The notes beneath the pieces were generated by a model that did no database searches, was not told where the DNA came from, and worked only from the letters and a program-made list of their open reading frames with translations. The translations under genes and the position numbers were made by a program. Of a stretch of DNA of 27,705 bases, positions 1 through 9,100 are shown piece after piece (positions within the stretch are counted from its first letter, which is position 1; each line of letters begins with the position of its first letter). This DNA comes from a virus: positions 1-27,705 of the IMG/VR virus record IMGVR_UViG_3300027763_000193; one strand, written 5' to 3'.

Positions 1-3000
1 CAAATAGTATTGGAATGAAAGTTGATGGTTCCAAGGCAATTGGACCATTAAAGTCAATGGTTCTTGACTCTTATACACAATACAATCAAGGTGGCATTGG
101 AGTTTCTATCACAAATGAAGGATACGCACAGTTAGTTTCTCTCTTTACGATTTGTAGTGATATTGCAGTATTCAGTGGATCTGGTGCTGCTTGTGATCTT
201 ACAAACTCTAACTCATCATTCGGTAATTATGGATTTGTTGCCGATGGTGTAAGTCCTGTTAAATATACTGGAATCATTACAGGTTCGGCTTCGGCAGTAA
301 ACGATGATACTTTTGCCGTAGATTTACGTACTCCAACCTTAAACATTACAAATGCACTCTATGATAATACAACTGGACTTTTAACCGCATATACAAGTGC
401 TCCACACCAGTTCTCAGTTGGAATGGGCATTACTCTTTCCGGACTTGGATTTACTTGCTCATTTGAACCAGGAATTAGATTTTATCCAAGTGGTCAGAAA
501 GGATATGTATTTGAGACAAAGACTGTTGCACCTGGAAGATATGTTGATTCTTATAATTTAATTCAGGCAAACAAACAAGAGATTCAGGATAAGTCTCTGG
601 CAGCAATCGCACTGAATCATCCTGATTTTTATTTTCCTGGTGATGCACAAACAAATGCCAGATCAAGATATTATGATTCTTATCGTTTGATTCAACAGAA
701 TAGACAGGAAATTATTGATAAATCTTTGGCATCGATTGCCGTTGGTTTCCCATCATCCTTTAGATTTCCTACTGATCCTGTTCCCTATAATCAAAATCGT
801 TATTATGATTCTTCGGGATTAATTCAGAGAAACAAACAAGAAATTATTGATAAGTCTCTTGCTGCCGTTGCAATTGGTTATACTGCTTATGCACCATTCT
901 ATTTTCCTGGAGACACTTTAACAAATCCAAGATCCAGATATTATGATGCCTATCGTTTGATTCAGAAAAATAAAACGGAAATTGTCGGTACTGCCTGGAC
1001 AAATACGTATAATGTTTATCCAGCAATTTCGACCACAATAGATAAGTGTAAAAGAGATCTTGGATTTTTTGTTGATGCAGTTTCTACTGATGTCTTTACC
1101 GGTGGAAATAATTATGCAAAACAATTTACACTTCAATATTTTAATGGAGCAGGAGTTCCAATCTCAAATGGATTAGTTGGTGAAGTAACTGAATCAATTT
1201 ATGCTTTTGAGCAGGCAAGAAATTTAATAAAACTTGCAATTGCAAATCAACTTTCATATAAAGAAGTTGGAATTAGTAGTGGACCTGCAAGAACTGGTTC
1301 TGGAAGTCCATTCCCAGTTCCAAATACAAGTCCGACTGCTTGTTCTGATGTACAGGATAATGTTGATACCTTAACAAGTATTGTTACTACTTCAATTGGT
1401 GCCGGAAATACTTCTTCATTGCCAGTAACAAATTTAGGATCTTTTACCACTGGTGGAACCACGTGTGCCAGAGATCTAGGATTCCTGGTTGATGCTATTT
1501 CTACTGATGTTTTCACTGGTGGTAATAAGTATTCGAGAGAATATGTATTCCAGTATTATAACGGAACCACTAGAACTGGTATTGGATCTACCGAAGTAGC
1601 ACCTTCTATTGTTGCATTTAATGCCGCAGGAGATTATGCCAAGAAGGCAATTACGAATCAACTAAATCAAAAGAATCTTGGCATAAGTTCTGGTCCAGCA
1701 ACCTATGGTGGTCCTGGAATTGCAATTACTGTATATCCTTCTGGTAATGCCGATTCTTGTACCGATGTTCAGTCCACAATTAATACTCTTGTGGGTATCG
1801 TAACAGTTGGAGTTGGAATAGGAACTTCTGTTGCTGCCGGATTCCCACAGACAACAAATCTTGGAATTTCAACAATCAATACTTGTGCCAGAGATCTTGG
1901 ATATTTGGTTGATGCCGTTTCTATCGATGTATTCACTGGTGGTAATAAGTATTCAAGGAACTTTACCAACTTCTATTTTAATAGTGCAACCTCTGTTGGA
2001 ATAGGAACTTCTGAAAGAATACAGTCTGTTTATGCATTCAATAGTTTAAGAGATTATGCCAAGAAGGCAATTACAAATCAACTCAATGTTAAGGATGTTG
2101 GCATTAGTTCTGGACCAGCAACCTATGGTGGAATCGGAACTTCAATTCCTGTATATCCTTCTGGTAATCCTAATTCTTGTACCGATGTTCAGGCAAATAT
2201 TAATACTCTGGTTGGAATTGTTACGACTGTAATTGGATCAGGAAGTCAATCTTATCTGAATACTTTTAGTGAAAATGCCGGAACATTTACAACAGGTGGA
2301 AGCAAGTGTTATAGGGACATTGGATACTTGGTTGATGCAGTTTCTTTGGATGTAAGAGACTATACAAATAAAAATACTCGCAATTTTATTAAAGGATACT
2401 TTGATGCAAATGGTAATCCTTTGATTGGTGGAATTGTTGGAGAAGTTGCAGAATCCATTTCGGCATTTAATGGTGTCAGAGATTATTCTAAAAAGGCAAT
2501 TACAAATCAATTAAATGCTCAGGACTTAACTATTGTCGGAGATCCTACAAATACTGATCCTGCAGCTTGTGCGAATGTTCAGACATTTATTGATAACCTT
2601 GTTGCTTCCGTAACTTCTAGTTCTGTCGGAGTTGCCACAAGCAAGTTGAATCTACCGGCAGTTTCGATGGCAAGTACAGTATTTACTTGTAATGTTGGTA
2701 TTGCAACTCAGAAACATTATTATAATTCTGGTGGAACTGCAAAGACTAATATCATTCGTCCTTTTGATGGGCAGGCAATTTATTTTGGTGATTTATATTA
2801 TACAGTCTCTAAGGTCATAGTTGGATCCGGTGGAACTGGATATACTGAAAAACCAACAGTCACATTCACAGATCCTGATACTGATTGGGGAGTTGCGGCA
2901 CAGGCAGTTCCAATTCTATCTAATGGATCAGTAATTGGATTTGATCTTATCTCAAGTGGTAGAGGGTATACTTCAGTTCCTAAGGTTACTATTGGTGCTC

Positions 3001-3446
3001 CTAATGTTGGAATAAATACAGCTACGGCATCTGCGGTATTATTACAATCTTATTACTCTATTAAGAGTTCAACTCCAATCTCTGCTGGAATCTGCACAAT
3101 TACTCTGAATGAAAATATTCCTTATGTAGTTGGTGTTGGAACACAAGTTCCATTCTACAAACAAAGTAGAGTTCTTGCATCTGGTCATTCGTTTGAATAT
3201 ATTGGTTCTGGAACTAATATTGCCTATGCACTACCTGCAACTGGTGGAGTTCCAATTCAAGATAATGAAACTGACGTTCGTAATGGTGGATTGGTTGTTT
3301 ATACAAGCACCGATCAAGCTGGCAATTTCAGAATTGGTGATGGTGTTGTTGTGAATCAACTAACAGGAACTATTTCCGGATCATTCTATTCTAAGAGTTT
3401 GTTCTCGACCGTAACACCATTCATTCTAGCACTAGGAGGAGAATAA
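1..3446 (+). CDS. Giant repeat-rich virion structural protein, 5' end cut off by window
   Basis: The reading frame is open to the window edge: in-frame codons N-S-I-G precede the first ATG at 15, so the true start probably lies upstream and at least 1147 residues are present. Residues are numbered from the ATG at 15. Residues about 175-325 hold four copies of an R-Y-Y-D-S-Y-x-L-I-Q-x-N-K-Q-E-I-x-D-K-S-L-A unit every 43-46 aa. Residues about 345-880 hold four copies of a roughly 140-aa unit opening with C-x-R-D-L/I-G-x-x-V-D-A-x-S-x-D-V. About residues 935-1005 carry two G-G-T-G-Y-T-x-x-P-T-V-T type segments. The tail contains S-T-D-Q-A-G-N-F-R-I-G-D, a motif I know from large cyanomyovirus structural proteins. 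No signal peptide or catalytic motif is seen. It heads the fibre/adhesin cluster and is probably a baseplate, tail or fibre component; the exact role is not determinable. Confidence 0.8.
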   Translation, partial: NSIGMKVDGSKAIGPLKSMVLDSYTQYNQGGIGVSITNEGYAQLVSLFTICSDIAVFSGSGAACDLTNSNSSFGNYGFVADGVSPVKYTGIITGSASAVNDDTFAVDLRTPTLNITNALYDNTTGLLTAYTSAPHQFSVGMGITLSGLGFTCSFEPGIRFYPSGQKGYVFETKTVAPGRYVDSYNLIQANKQEIQDKSLAAIALNHPDFYFPGDAQTNARSRYYDSYRLIQQNRQEIIDKSLASIAVGFPSSFRFPTDPVPYNQNRYYDSSGLIQRNKQEIIDKSLAAVAIGYTAYAPFYFPGDTLTNPRSRYYDAYRLIQKNKTEIVGTAWTNTYNVYPAISTTIDKCKRDLGFFVDAVSTDVFTGGNNYAKQFTLQYFNGAGVPISNGLVGEVTESIYAFEQARNLIKLAIANQLSYKEVGISSGPARTGSGSPFPVPNTSPTACSDVQDNVDTLTSIVTTSIGAGNTSSLPVTNLGSFTTGGTTCARDLGFLVDAISTDVFTGGNKYSREYVFQYYNGTTRTGIGSTEVAPSIVAFNAAGDYAKKAITNQLNQKNLGISSGPATYGGPGIAITVYPSGNADSCTDVQSTINTLVGIVTVGVGIGTSVAAGFPQTTNLGISTINTCARDLGYLVDAVSIDVFTGGNKYSRNFTNFYFNSATSVGIGTSERIQSVYAFNSLRDYAKKAITNQLNVKDVGISSGPATYGGIGTSIPVYPSGNPNSCTDVQANINTLVGIVTTVIGSGSQSYLNTFSENAGTFTTGGSKCYRDIGYLVDAVSLDVRDYTNKNTRNFIKGYFDANGNPLIGGIVGEVAESISAFNGVRDYSKKAITNQLNAQDLTIVGDPTNTDPAACANVQTFIDNLVASVTSSSVGVATSKLNLPAVSMASTVFTCNVGIATQKHYYNSGGTAKTNIIRPFDGQAIYFGDLYYTVSKVIVGSGGTGYTEKPTVTFTDPDTDWGVAAQAVPILSNGSVIGFDLISSGRGYTSVPKVTIGAPNVGINTATASAVLLQSYYSIKSSTPISAGICTITLNENIPYVVGVGTQVPFYKQSRVLASGHSFEYIGSGTNIAYALPATGGVPIQDNETDVRNGGLVVYTSTDQAGNFRIGDGVVVNQLTGTISGSFYSKSLFSTVTPFILALGGE
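537..1000 (+). repeat. Four ~43-46-codon repeats in the giant structural protein
   Basis: Copies begin near 537, 666, 798 and 936 (steps 129, 132, 138 nt), each with R-Y-x-D-S-Y-x-L-I-Q-x-N-K/R-Q-E-I. The first three add D-K-S-L-A-x-I/V-A, and copies 1, 2 and 4 are linked by F-Y-F-P-G-D. The fourth lacks the D-K-S-L-A end and runs into the next repeat family. Confidence 0.85.
1047..2520 (+). repeat. Four ~140-codon tandem repeats in the giant structural protein
   Basis: Cys codons of C-x-R-D-L/I-G start at 1047, 1464, 1884 and 2307: steps of 417, 420 and 423 nt (139, 140, 141 codons). Each copy goes on with V-D-A-V/I-S-x-D-V, a Y/K-Q-L or A-I-T-N-Q-L segment, then A-C/S-C-x-D-V-Q (absent or changed in the last copy). 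Confidence 0.85.
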
Positions 3447-3449
3447 CAA

Positions 3450-3791
3450 ATGGCACTACCATTAAATGTATACAAGACGATTACAAAAATAGCAACAACA
3501 AGTCCGGTTGGGATTTATACGGCACCTGTTGGATATAGTGGTATTGTACTTTTGGCACAAGTGGCAAATATTAGTTCAAATACTCATACAATTTCATTCT
3601 CTCACCGAAGAACTACTGCCGGTATTGCAGTTACGACTGAAATTTTGAAGGATTTTCCAGTTCAGGGAAATGATGCAACTTCTTTATTTCAGGGGAAATT
3701 AACTTTGGAACCTGGTGATGCTCTTGTTTTATCTGCAAGTAACGGTTCTAATATTAAATTTATTGGAAGCATCCTAGAGACACTTAACTAA
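3450..3791 (+). CDS. Small conserved phage structural protein (113 aa)
   Basis: It begins 3 nt after the preceding stop; the purine-rich AGGAGGAGAA at the end of the upstream gene serves as Shine-Dalgarno. The protein is beta-rich and short, without Cys, membrane segment or catalytic motif. Segments such as P-V-G-Y-S-G-I-V-L-L-A-Q-V-A-N and L-E-P-G-D-A-L-V-L-S-A-S-N look like a compact beta-sandwich, typical of small virion decoration or fibre-connector proteins. It sits between the giant repeat protein and the first nonapeptide fibre, with 1 nt to the next ATG, so it is translated as part of the virion cluster. I recognise the general type from cyanomyoviruses but cannot assign a specific function. 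Confidence 0.75.
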   Translation: MALPLNVYKTITKIATTSPVGIYTAPVGYSGIVLLAQVANISSNTHTISFSHRRTTAGIAVTTEILKDFPVQGNDATSLFQGKLTLEPGDALVLSASNGSNIKFIGSILETLN

Positions 3792-3792
3792 A

Positions 3793-5109
3793 ATGCCAAA
3801 ATATACTAGCAATCGCCAAAGAAATCTAAAGGTAGGTATTACTTCATATACTGATAGTTTAACAGTATTGCAAGTTACTGGTGGTGCTTATATTTCCAGT
3901 TCAGTTGGAATTGGCACCACAGTTCCATCTCAATCTTTACACGTTCAAGGAAATGCTAGGATTTCCGGTGCAGTTTACGATAGTACTAATGTATCAGGAA
4001 CACTGGGTCAGGTACTTCAATCTACGGCAACTGGCACTGTATGGGCAAATTCTTCTATTGTCGGAGTACCATCTTATTCTGATAGAGCAGGCATAGCAAC
4101 TTATGCTGATACTGCAGGAATTGCCACTTATGCCAATAGAGCAGGTATAGCAAGCAATTCAACCTATGCTACTTATGCACAGACAGCAGGAATAGCAACG
4201 TATGCAACTAATGCTGGGATTGCTACTTATGCTGCTAATGCTGGGGTTGCTACTTATGCTGCTAATGCTGGAGTTTCCACTTATGCACAGACAGCAGGAA
4301 TAGCAACGTATGCAACTTATGCACAGACATCAGGCATAGCAACTTATGCAACTAATGCTGGGGTTGCTACTTATGCACAGGTAGCAGGTATAGCAACTTA
4401 TGCCACTAATGCTGGGGTTGCTACTTATGCACAGGTAGCAGGTATAGCAACTTATGCTATATTAGCAGGAATCTCTACAAATGTAATTGGCGGCATTGCA
4501 TCAGTTAATTCATTATCAGTATCTGGAATCTCTACACTAGGAACGGTTCAGATTTCTTCTGGTGTTATAAATGCTACTTCTGGTATTGTTTCTTATTTTG
4601 GTGATGGTGCTGGTCTTATCAATATTCAGGCATCTGCTATTGTTGGTGGAGCTGGTTACGTAGATTATGCAGGAATTGCTACAAATGTAATTGGTGGTAT
4701 TGCATCAGTAAGATCATTATCAGTATCTGGTATCTCTACACTTGGAACAGTTTTAATTTCTTCTGGTATTGTAACTGCCACAACCGGGATTGTTACTTAT
4801 TATGGTGATGGGTCTAAACTTATTGGAATATCAAGTGTTGGCAATCAACTTGCAATTACGGATAAAAGTGGAGTTTCTTCTCCAATATATCCAACTTTAG
4901 CAACTAATATTGGAAATTCTGAAATTGGTATTTCCTCAAACAAACTATCTTTTATTCCTTCGACCAATAAACTTGGAATAGGGACAGGAGTACCAAGAGA
5001 AAATCTTGATGTGGTTGGAACGATTGGTATTCAATCTGCCGGATCCTCAAATCGTTTTTATCTTCAGCACAATCCTTCTCAAAGTTCAATCGACTTTATA
5101 TTTGTATAA
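3793..5109 (+). CDS. Tail-fibre-like protein with nonapeptide (A-G-I-A-T-Y-A-T-N) repeats, first paralogue
   Basis: 438 aa, starting 1 nt after the preceding stop with little Shine-Dalgarno, probably translationally coupled. Residues about 35-90 form a G-I-G-T-T-x-P-S-Q-S-L-H-V-Q-G-N module that recurs in the fibre at 6190. Residues about 95-225 are a run of roughly 14 degenerate nine-residue repeats (A-G-I-A-T-Y-A-x-x), low in charge and without Pro, which suits a trimeric fibrous shaft. Two copies of an S-V-S-G-I-S-T-L-G-T-V module ending Y-F/Y-G-D-G follow. The C-terminus, F-Y-L-Q-H-N-P-S-Q-S-S-I-D-F, matches the C-terminus of the larger paralogue. An exact 54-nt tandem duplication lies inside the repeat block. 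No S74 chaperone domain is seen. Fibre identity rests on repeat type and context. Confidence 0.8.
   Translation: MPKYTSNRQRNLKVGITSYTDSLTVLQVTGGAYISSSVGIGTTVPSQSLHVQGNARISGAVYDSTNVSGTLGQVLQSTATGTVWANSSIVGVPSYSDRAGIATYADTAGIATYANRAGIASNSTYATYAQTAGIATYATNAGIATYAANAGVATYAANAGVSTYAQTAGIATYATYAQTSGIATYATNAGVATYAQVAGIATYATNAGVATYAQVAGIATYAILAGISTNVIGGIASVNSLSVSGISTLGTVQISSGVINATSGIVSYFGDGAGLINIQASAIVGGAGYVDYAGIATNVIGGIASVRSLSVSGISTLGTVLISSGIVTATTGIVTYYGDGSKLIGISSVGNQLAITDKSGVSSPIYPTLATNIGNSEIGISSNKLSFIPSTNKLGIGTGVPRENLDVVGTIGIQSAGSSNRFYLQHNPSQSSIDFIFV
4351..4457 (+). repeat. Exact 54-nt tandem duplication in nonapeptide fibre
   Basis: The segment starting ACTAATGCTGGGGTTGCTAC at 4351 recurs at 4405 with a 54-nt period and, by eye, no change over 53 nt. 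Each copy encodes two 9-residue units. Confidence 0.85.
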
Positions 5110-6152
5110 TGGCACTTGTAGGAAGACTTAAATCTAACGGGGTGATGCAGGTTTATACTCGGATCGATGAACTTTCGGATCCGACTAAAAATTCTGGACT
5201 AGATAAAAATGGAATAATGTATGCATCTTTATTTGATGAAAATTCAACACAACTTCAATCCAATAATCCTTTAAGAATTAAAAGTGATAACAGAGCAATA
5301 GCATATAATTATTTTGACGAACTTACACTATCATTTAATACTGATGTAATTGCAGGTATAATACGTTCAACTTTTTCTTTAAAATTAATTACGTCGGTTA
5401 CTAGTAGTAATTTTAAAACTGTTCAAAGTGCAATTCAAGCATCAAATCCAACATTTAATGTTTTTGCCGTAGCAACAAAAAATTATAATTCTGAATTACT
5501 TCCAGGATTTGGAAGTGCGACTGGAAAATATACGTTCACTACTCCTGGATTTGTATATAATACTTCCAATTCTAATATTCTTTCTACTGGAAATCAAATT
5601 GGAATTGTTAATGATGGTGAAAATTATTCATTACCAGAAGTTGATGGTAAAAGATGGATGGCAGCAGCAATATATGATGGAACAACAAATGGATTTCTTG
5701 GTATTTTGATGTGGATTTTTACAAATGATACAATTGATGATTTGAATACAATAGTAACCGATGGCAAAATTGTATCAAATACAAAGAGTATTTTTGATCC
5801 GACATTAAGTAATAATCTTTATATGAGAACTTATCAAATTGTAATCAGTCCATCCGGAAATATTATAGCATCAGATGTGATTGGAAATGCTGGGTGGGGT
5901 TATAGTAATAACCAATTACCCAGTAATACAACAGGATATTATTCTACATCACAATTCTCTTATGATGATGGAATCTGGGCATTTATTCTTGGTGGAAAAA
6001 CTGATGGTAACACCGGCCCAGATTATAGAACAACCAATGGATATGGTTTTGGAAATTATAATTTAAATGATTCAACTGCCCGTTTATATTGGGCAGGATC
6101 CGAAGTTGTAAGTAGTAATTATGTTGGATTTATATTCACAGGTGATGCTTAA
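5109..6152 (+). CDS. Putative fibre-tip or receptor-binding protein with M-A-L-V-G-R-L N-terminus
   Basis: 347 aa. Its ATG overlaps the preceding TAA by one base (TAATG), so it is translationally coupled to the fibre upstream. The N-terminal ~45 residues (M-A-L-V-G-R-L ... D-E-L ... N-G-I-M-Y-A-S-L-F-D-E-N) resemble the start of the LamG protein at 10694, while the rest is unrelated. The body is rich in Tyr, Asn and Gly, with aromatic segments such as G-N-A-G-W-G-Y-S-N-N and D-D-G-I-W-A-F-I-L-G-G, as expected of a beta-rich ligand-binding protein. No recognised domain, TM or signal peptide. Followed by an ATAAATA box, so a transcript boundary may lie here. It could equally be a fibre-assembly factor; placement after the fibre resembles T4 gp37-gp38 order. 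Confidence 0.65.
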   Translation: MALVGRLKSNGVMQVYTRIDELSDPTKNSGLDKNGIMYASLFDENSTQLQSNNPLRIKSDNRAIAYNYFDELTLSFNTDVIAGIIRSTFSLKLITSVTSSNFKTVQSAIQASNPTFNVFAVATKNYNSELLPGFGSATGKYTFTTPGFVYNTSNSNILSTGNQIGIVNDGENYSLPEVDGKRWMAAAIYDGTTNGFLGILMWIFTNDTIDDLNTIVTDGKIVSNTKSIFDPTLSNNLYMRTYQIVISPSGNIIASDVIGNAGWGYSNNQLPSNTTGYYSTSQFSYDDGIWAFILGGKTDGNTGPDYRTTNGYGFGNYNLNDSTARLYWAGSEVVSSNYVGFIFTGDA

Positions 6153-6162
6153 TTTTTAACTA

Positions 6163-6169
6163 ATAAATA
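6163..6169 (+). promoter_or_regulatory. Late-type promoter box ATAAATA before the 6190 fibre
   Basis: T4 late consensus is TATAAATA; here AATAAATA, ending 21 nt before the ATG, in the only gap (37 nt) of this part of the cluster. Confidence 0.55.
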
Positions 6170-6189
6170 ACATTATATAAGAAGACAAG

Positions 6190-9100
6190 ATGGCACTTTT
6201 AAAGGCTAATACCGGCATAGGAATCACTAATCCATCTTCGGCATTGCACGTTATTGGTGATGGATTGTTTGTCGGTGTAGTTAGTGCCACAACATTATAT
6301 GGAAATCTTGGTGGTGGAGTGCAGGGATCTGTTCCATACCAATCCGGAATTAGTAGTACAACATTTTTATCACCAGGACTTGTTGGCCAAGTCTTAGTTA
6401 CTGGTGGCCCAGGACAAAATCCTTATTGGACATCTGCTAGTGCATTATCTGGCAGTTTTACTGGTGTTACTATCAGAGATGAGGGAACTGTTGTTGGTTC
6501 TGCAGCAAGTGTTTCAAGCCTAAACTTTGTCGGTAGCAATATAGTAGCAACCGCATCAGGTATTGGTGCCACGATTACGATTGCCGATAATCTTGTAGGG
6601 ACAGCATTAAGTATTTCTGGTATTTCTACACTTGGGACAGTTAAGATTTCTTCTGGTATTATAACTGCCACTAGTGGTGTCGTAACTTATTATGGTGATG
6701 GTTCTGGTCTTAGTAGGATATCTGCAGTATCTGCAGGCATAGCAACTTATGCAACATCAGCAGGCATAGCAACTTATGCAACTAATGCTGGCATAGCAAC
6801 ATCAGTTATAGGTGGTATTGCATCAGTTACTTCACTTAATGTTTCTGGAATTTCTACACTGGGAATTCTAACAGTAGGTAATGTATATTCTACTGGTATT
6901 ATAACCGCTACACAATTTGTTGGTTCTTTTAGTGGTAATGTTACAACAGCAACTTATGCAACTAATGCTGGAGTAGCAACTTATGCCACATCAGCAGGTA
7001 TAGCAACCTATGCTACTAATGCCGGAGTAGCAACCTATGCTACTAATGCCGGAGTAGCAACCTATGCTACTAATGCAGGAATTGCTACTTATGCAACATC
7101 AGCAGGCATAGCAACTTATGCCACTAATGCCGGAATATCAACAAACCTCAAAGGTGGTGTTGCCGGTAATGTTCCTTATCAGTCAGCATCTGACACGACA
7201 AATTTCGTTAATAATGGAATTGCCGGACAAGTTCTTCTTTTTAGTGGATCTATTCCTTATTGGGGAAATGCAAGTGCTGCATCTGGAGCATTTAGTGGCA
7301 TTACAATTAGAGATGAAGGAACTATTGTAGGTTCAGCAGCAAGTATTTCAAGTATAAACTTTGTTGGTAATAATATAGTAGCAACAGCATCAGGTGCCGG
7401 TGCAACAATTACACTCTCTAATGATGCACAATATCTAACAGGAACTGCTCCCGGAAGTGTTATTTCTCAATCAAATGGATTTACTGTTACTGGCAACTTA
7501 TTTGTTTCTGGCAATGTTAGTATCGGTGGTAGTTCTGTAATCTTAGATGCCGGAACACTTAATATTAGAGATAAGGATATTGTTCTTGGCATTACAACGA
7601 ATGCTTTAAACCAGGATGTTTCTACCGATAATACTGCAAATCACGGTGGTATTGCAATTGCATCCACAGAAGGTTCCCCACTAATTGATATTAATGGTGG
7701 TGTTGGTACTGATAGTATTCCATACACATATAAGCAAATTATGTGGTTGAAGTCTGGGTCTTGGCCTGGATTGAGTACTGATGCTTGGTTATTCAATTAT
7801 GGAGTTGGTATTGGATCTACTCAATTACCAAGTGGAACCAGACTTGCTGTTGGTAGTGTTAAATTCACGGAAAATGATTTATCAGTTGTAAGAAACATTA
7901 ATGCTTCTGGGGTTATAACTGCTACACAATTTGTTGGTTCTTTTACTGGTAATGCTACAAGTGCAACATATGCTACAAGTGCAGGAATTGCTACTTATGC
8001 AACTAATGCAGGGATTGCTACTTATGCACCATCAGCAGGTATATCAACTTATGCGACTTCTAGTGGTATTGCTACTTATGCTACTAATGTCGGTATAGCA
8101 ACAAACATAAAAGGTGGTGTTGCCGGTAATGTTCCTTATCAGTCAGCAACTGATGCAACATCTTTTGTTACGAACGGAACTGCTGGACAAGTTCTTCTTT
8201 TTAATGGATCTGTTCCGTATTGGGGAAGTGCAAGTGCCGCATCCGGATCATTTAGTGGTATTACAATTCGTGATGAAGGATCAACAGTAGGAACAGCATC
8301 AAGTGTCACAAGCATAAACTTTGTTGGCAGTAATATTGTTGCAACTGCATCAGGTGCCGGTGCCACGATTACGATTGCCGATAATCTTGTAGGGACTGCA
8401 TTAAGCATTTCTGGTATTTCTACGTTCACTAACGGACCAGTATTGATTGGTACAGCAACCTCCACAGGAACAGCATCACAACCACTTCAAGTTACTGGTA
8501 GTGCTTATGTTTCTGGCAATCTTGGTATTGGAACCACAAATCCATCCACAACTTTGCAAGTTAATGGAACAACTCAAATACAAAGTTCTGTTGGGAATAA
8601 TAACCTATTAACTTGGTATAATACCTACGATAGTAAGTCTGTTAGCTTTCCACGAGTTAGTTTATTGGTATCACCAGAAACTGCATATGGATCTGCAGGT
8701 GGTGGTATTAATATATCTGCTAGCCCAGTAGTGTTCAGTCATGCAAACCGAACAAACGATGGAGGTTCCTCACTACAGTCATTCACAAACATTACTAATT
8801 TAACTGCAAGTACTGCTATTTCTAGTGTTATAGGAATCGGATTTAGAAATCTTGTGTATAGAAATAGCACAATTGATCTTGGTAGTGCCGCTGGTAGTAA
8901 TATGACAGGCATTGTTAATACTGTAACTCAAGGTACTAATGTAGATCAATCTGTTAGAACTGACAATGCATATGGGACTCAAAATACCATTACCTTTTCA
9001 AAAGCAGGTGCAACTAATATTTTTACAGAGTATAATTCAATTAATATTGCTGATACTGCAAACTTTTCTGCATCTGTAACTAATGCCTATGGTTCTTATA

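Noticed and set aside
4080-4480. Regular short repeats resembling a CRISPR array
   Set aside because: The repeats are contiguous, degenerate 27-nt codon repeats in a coding frame, with no unique spacers.
8139-8465. 108-codon minus-strand frame, with look-alikes at 6423-6671 and 9426-9653
   Set aside because: All three are the antisense of the same repeated fibre module, so their mutual similarity comes from the plus-strand repeats.
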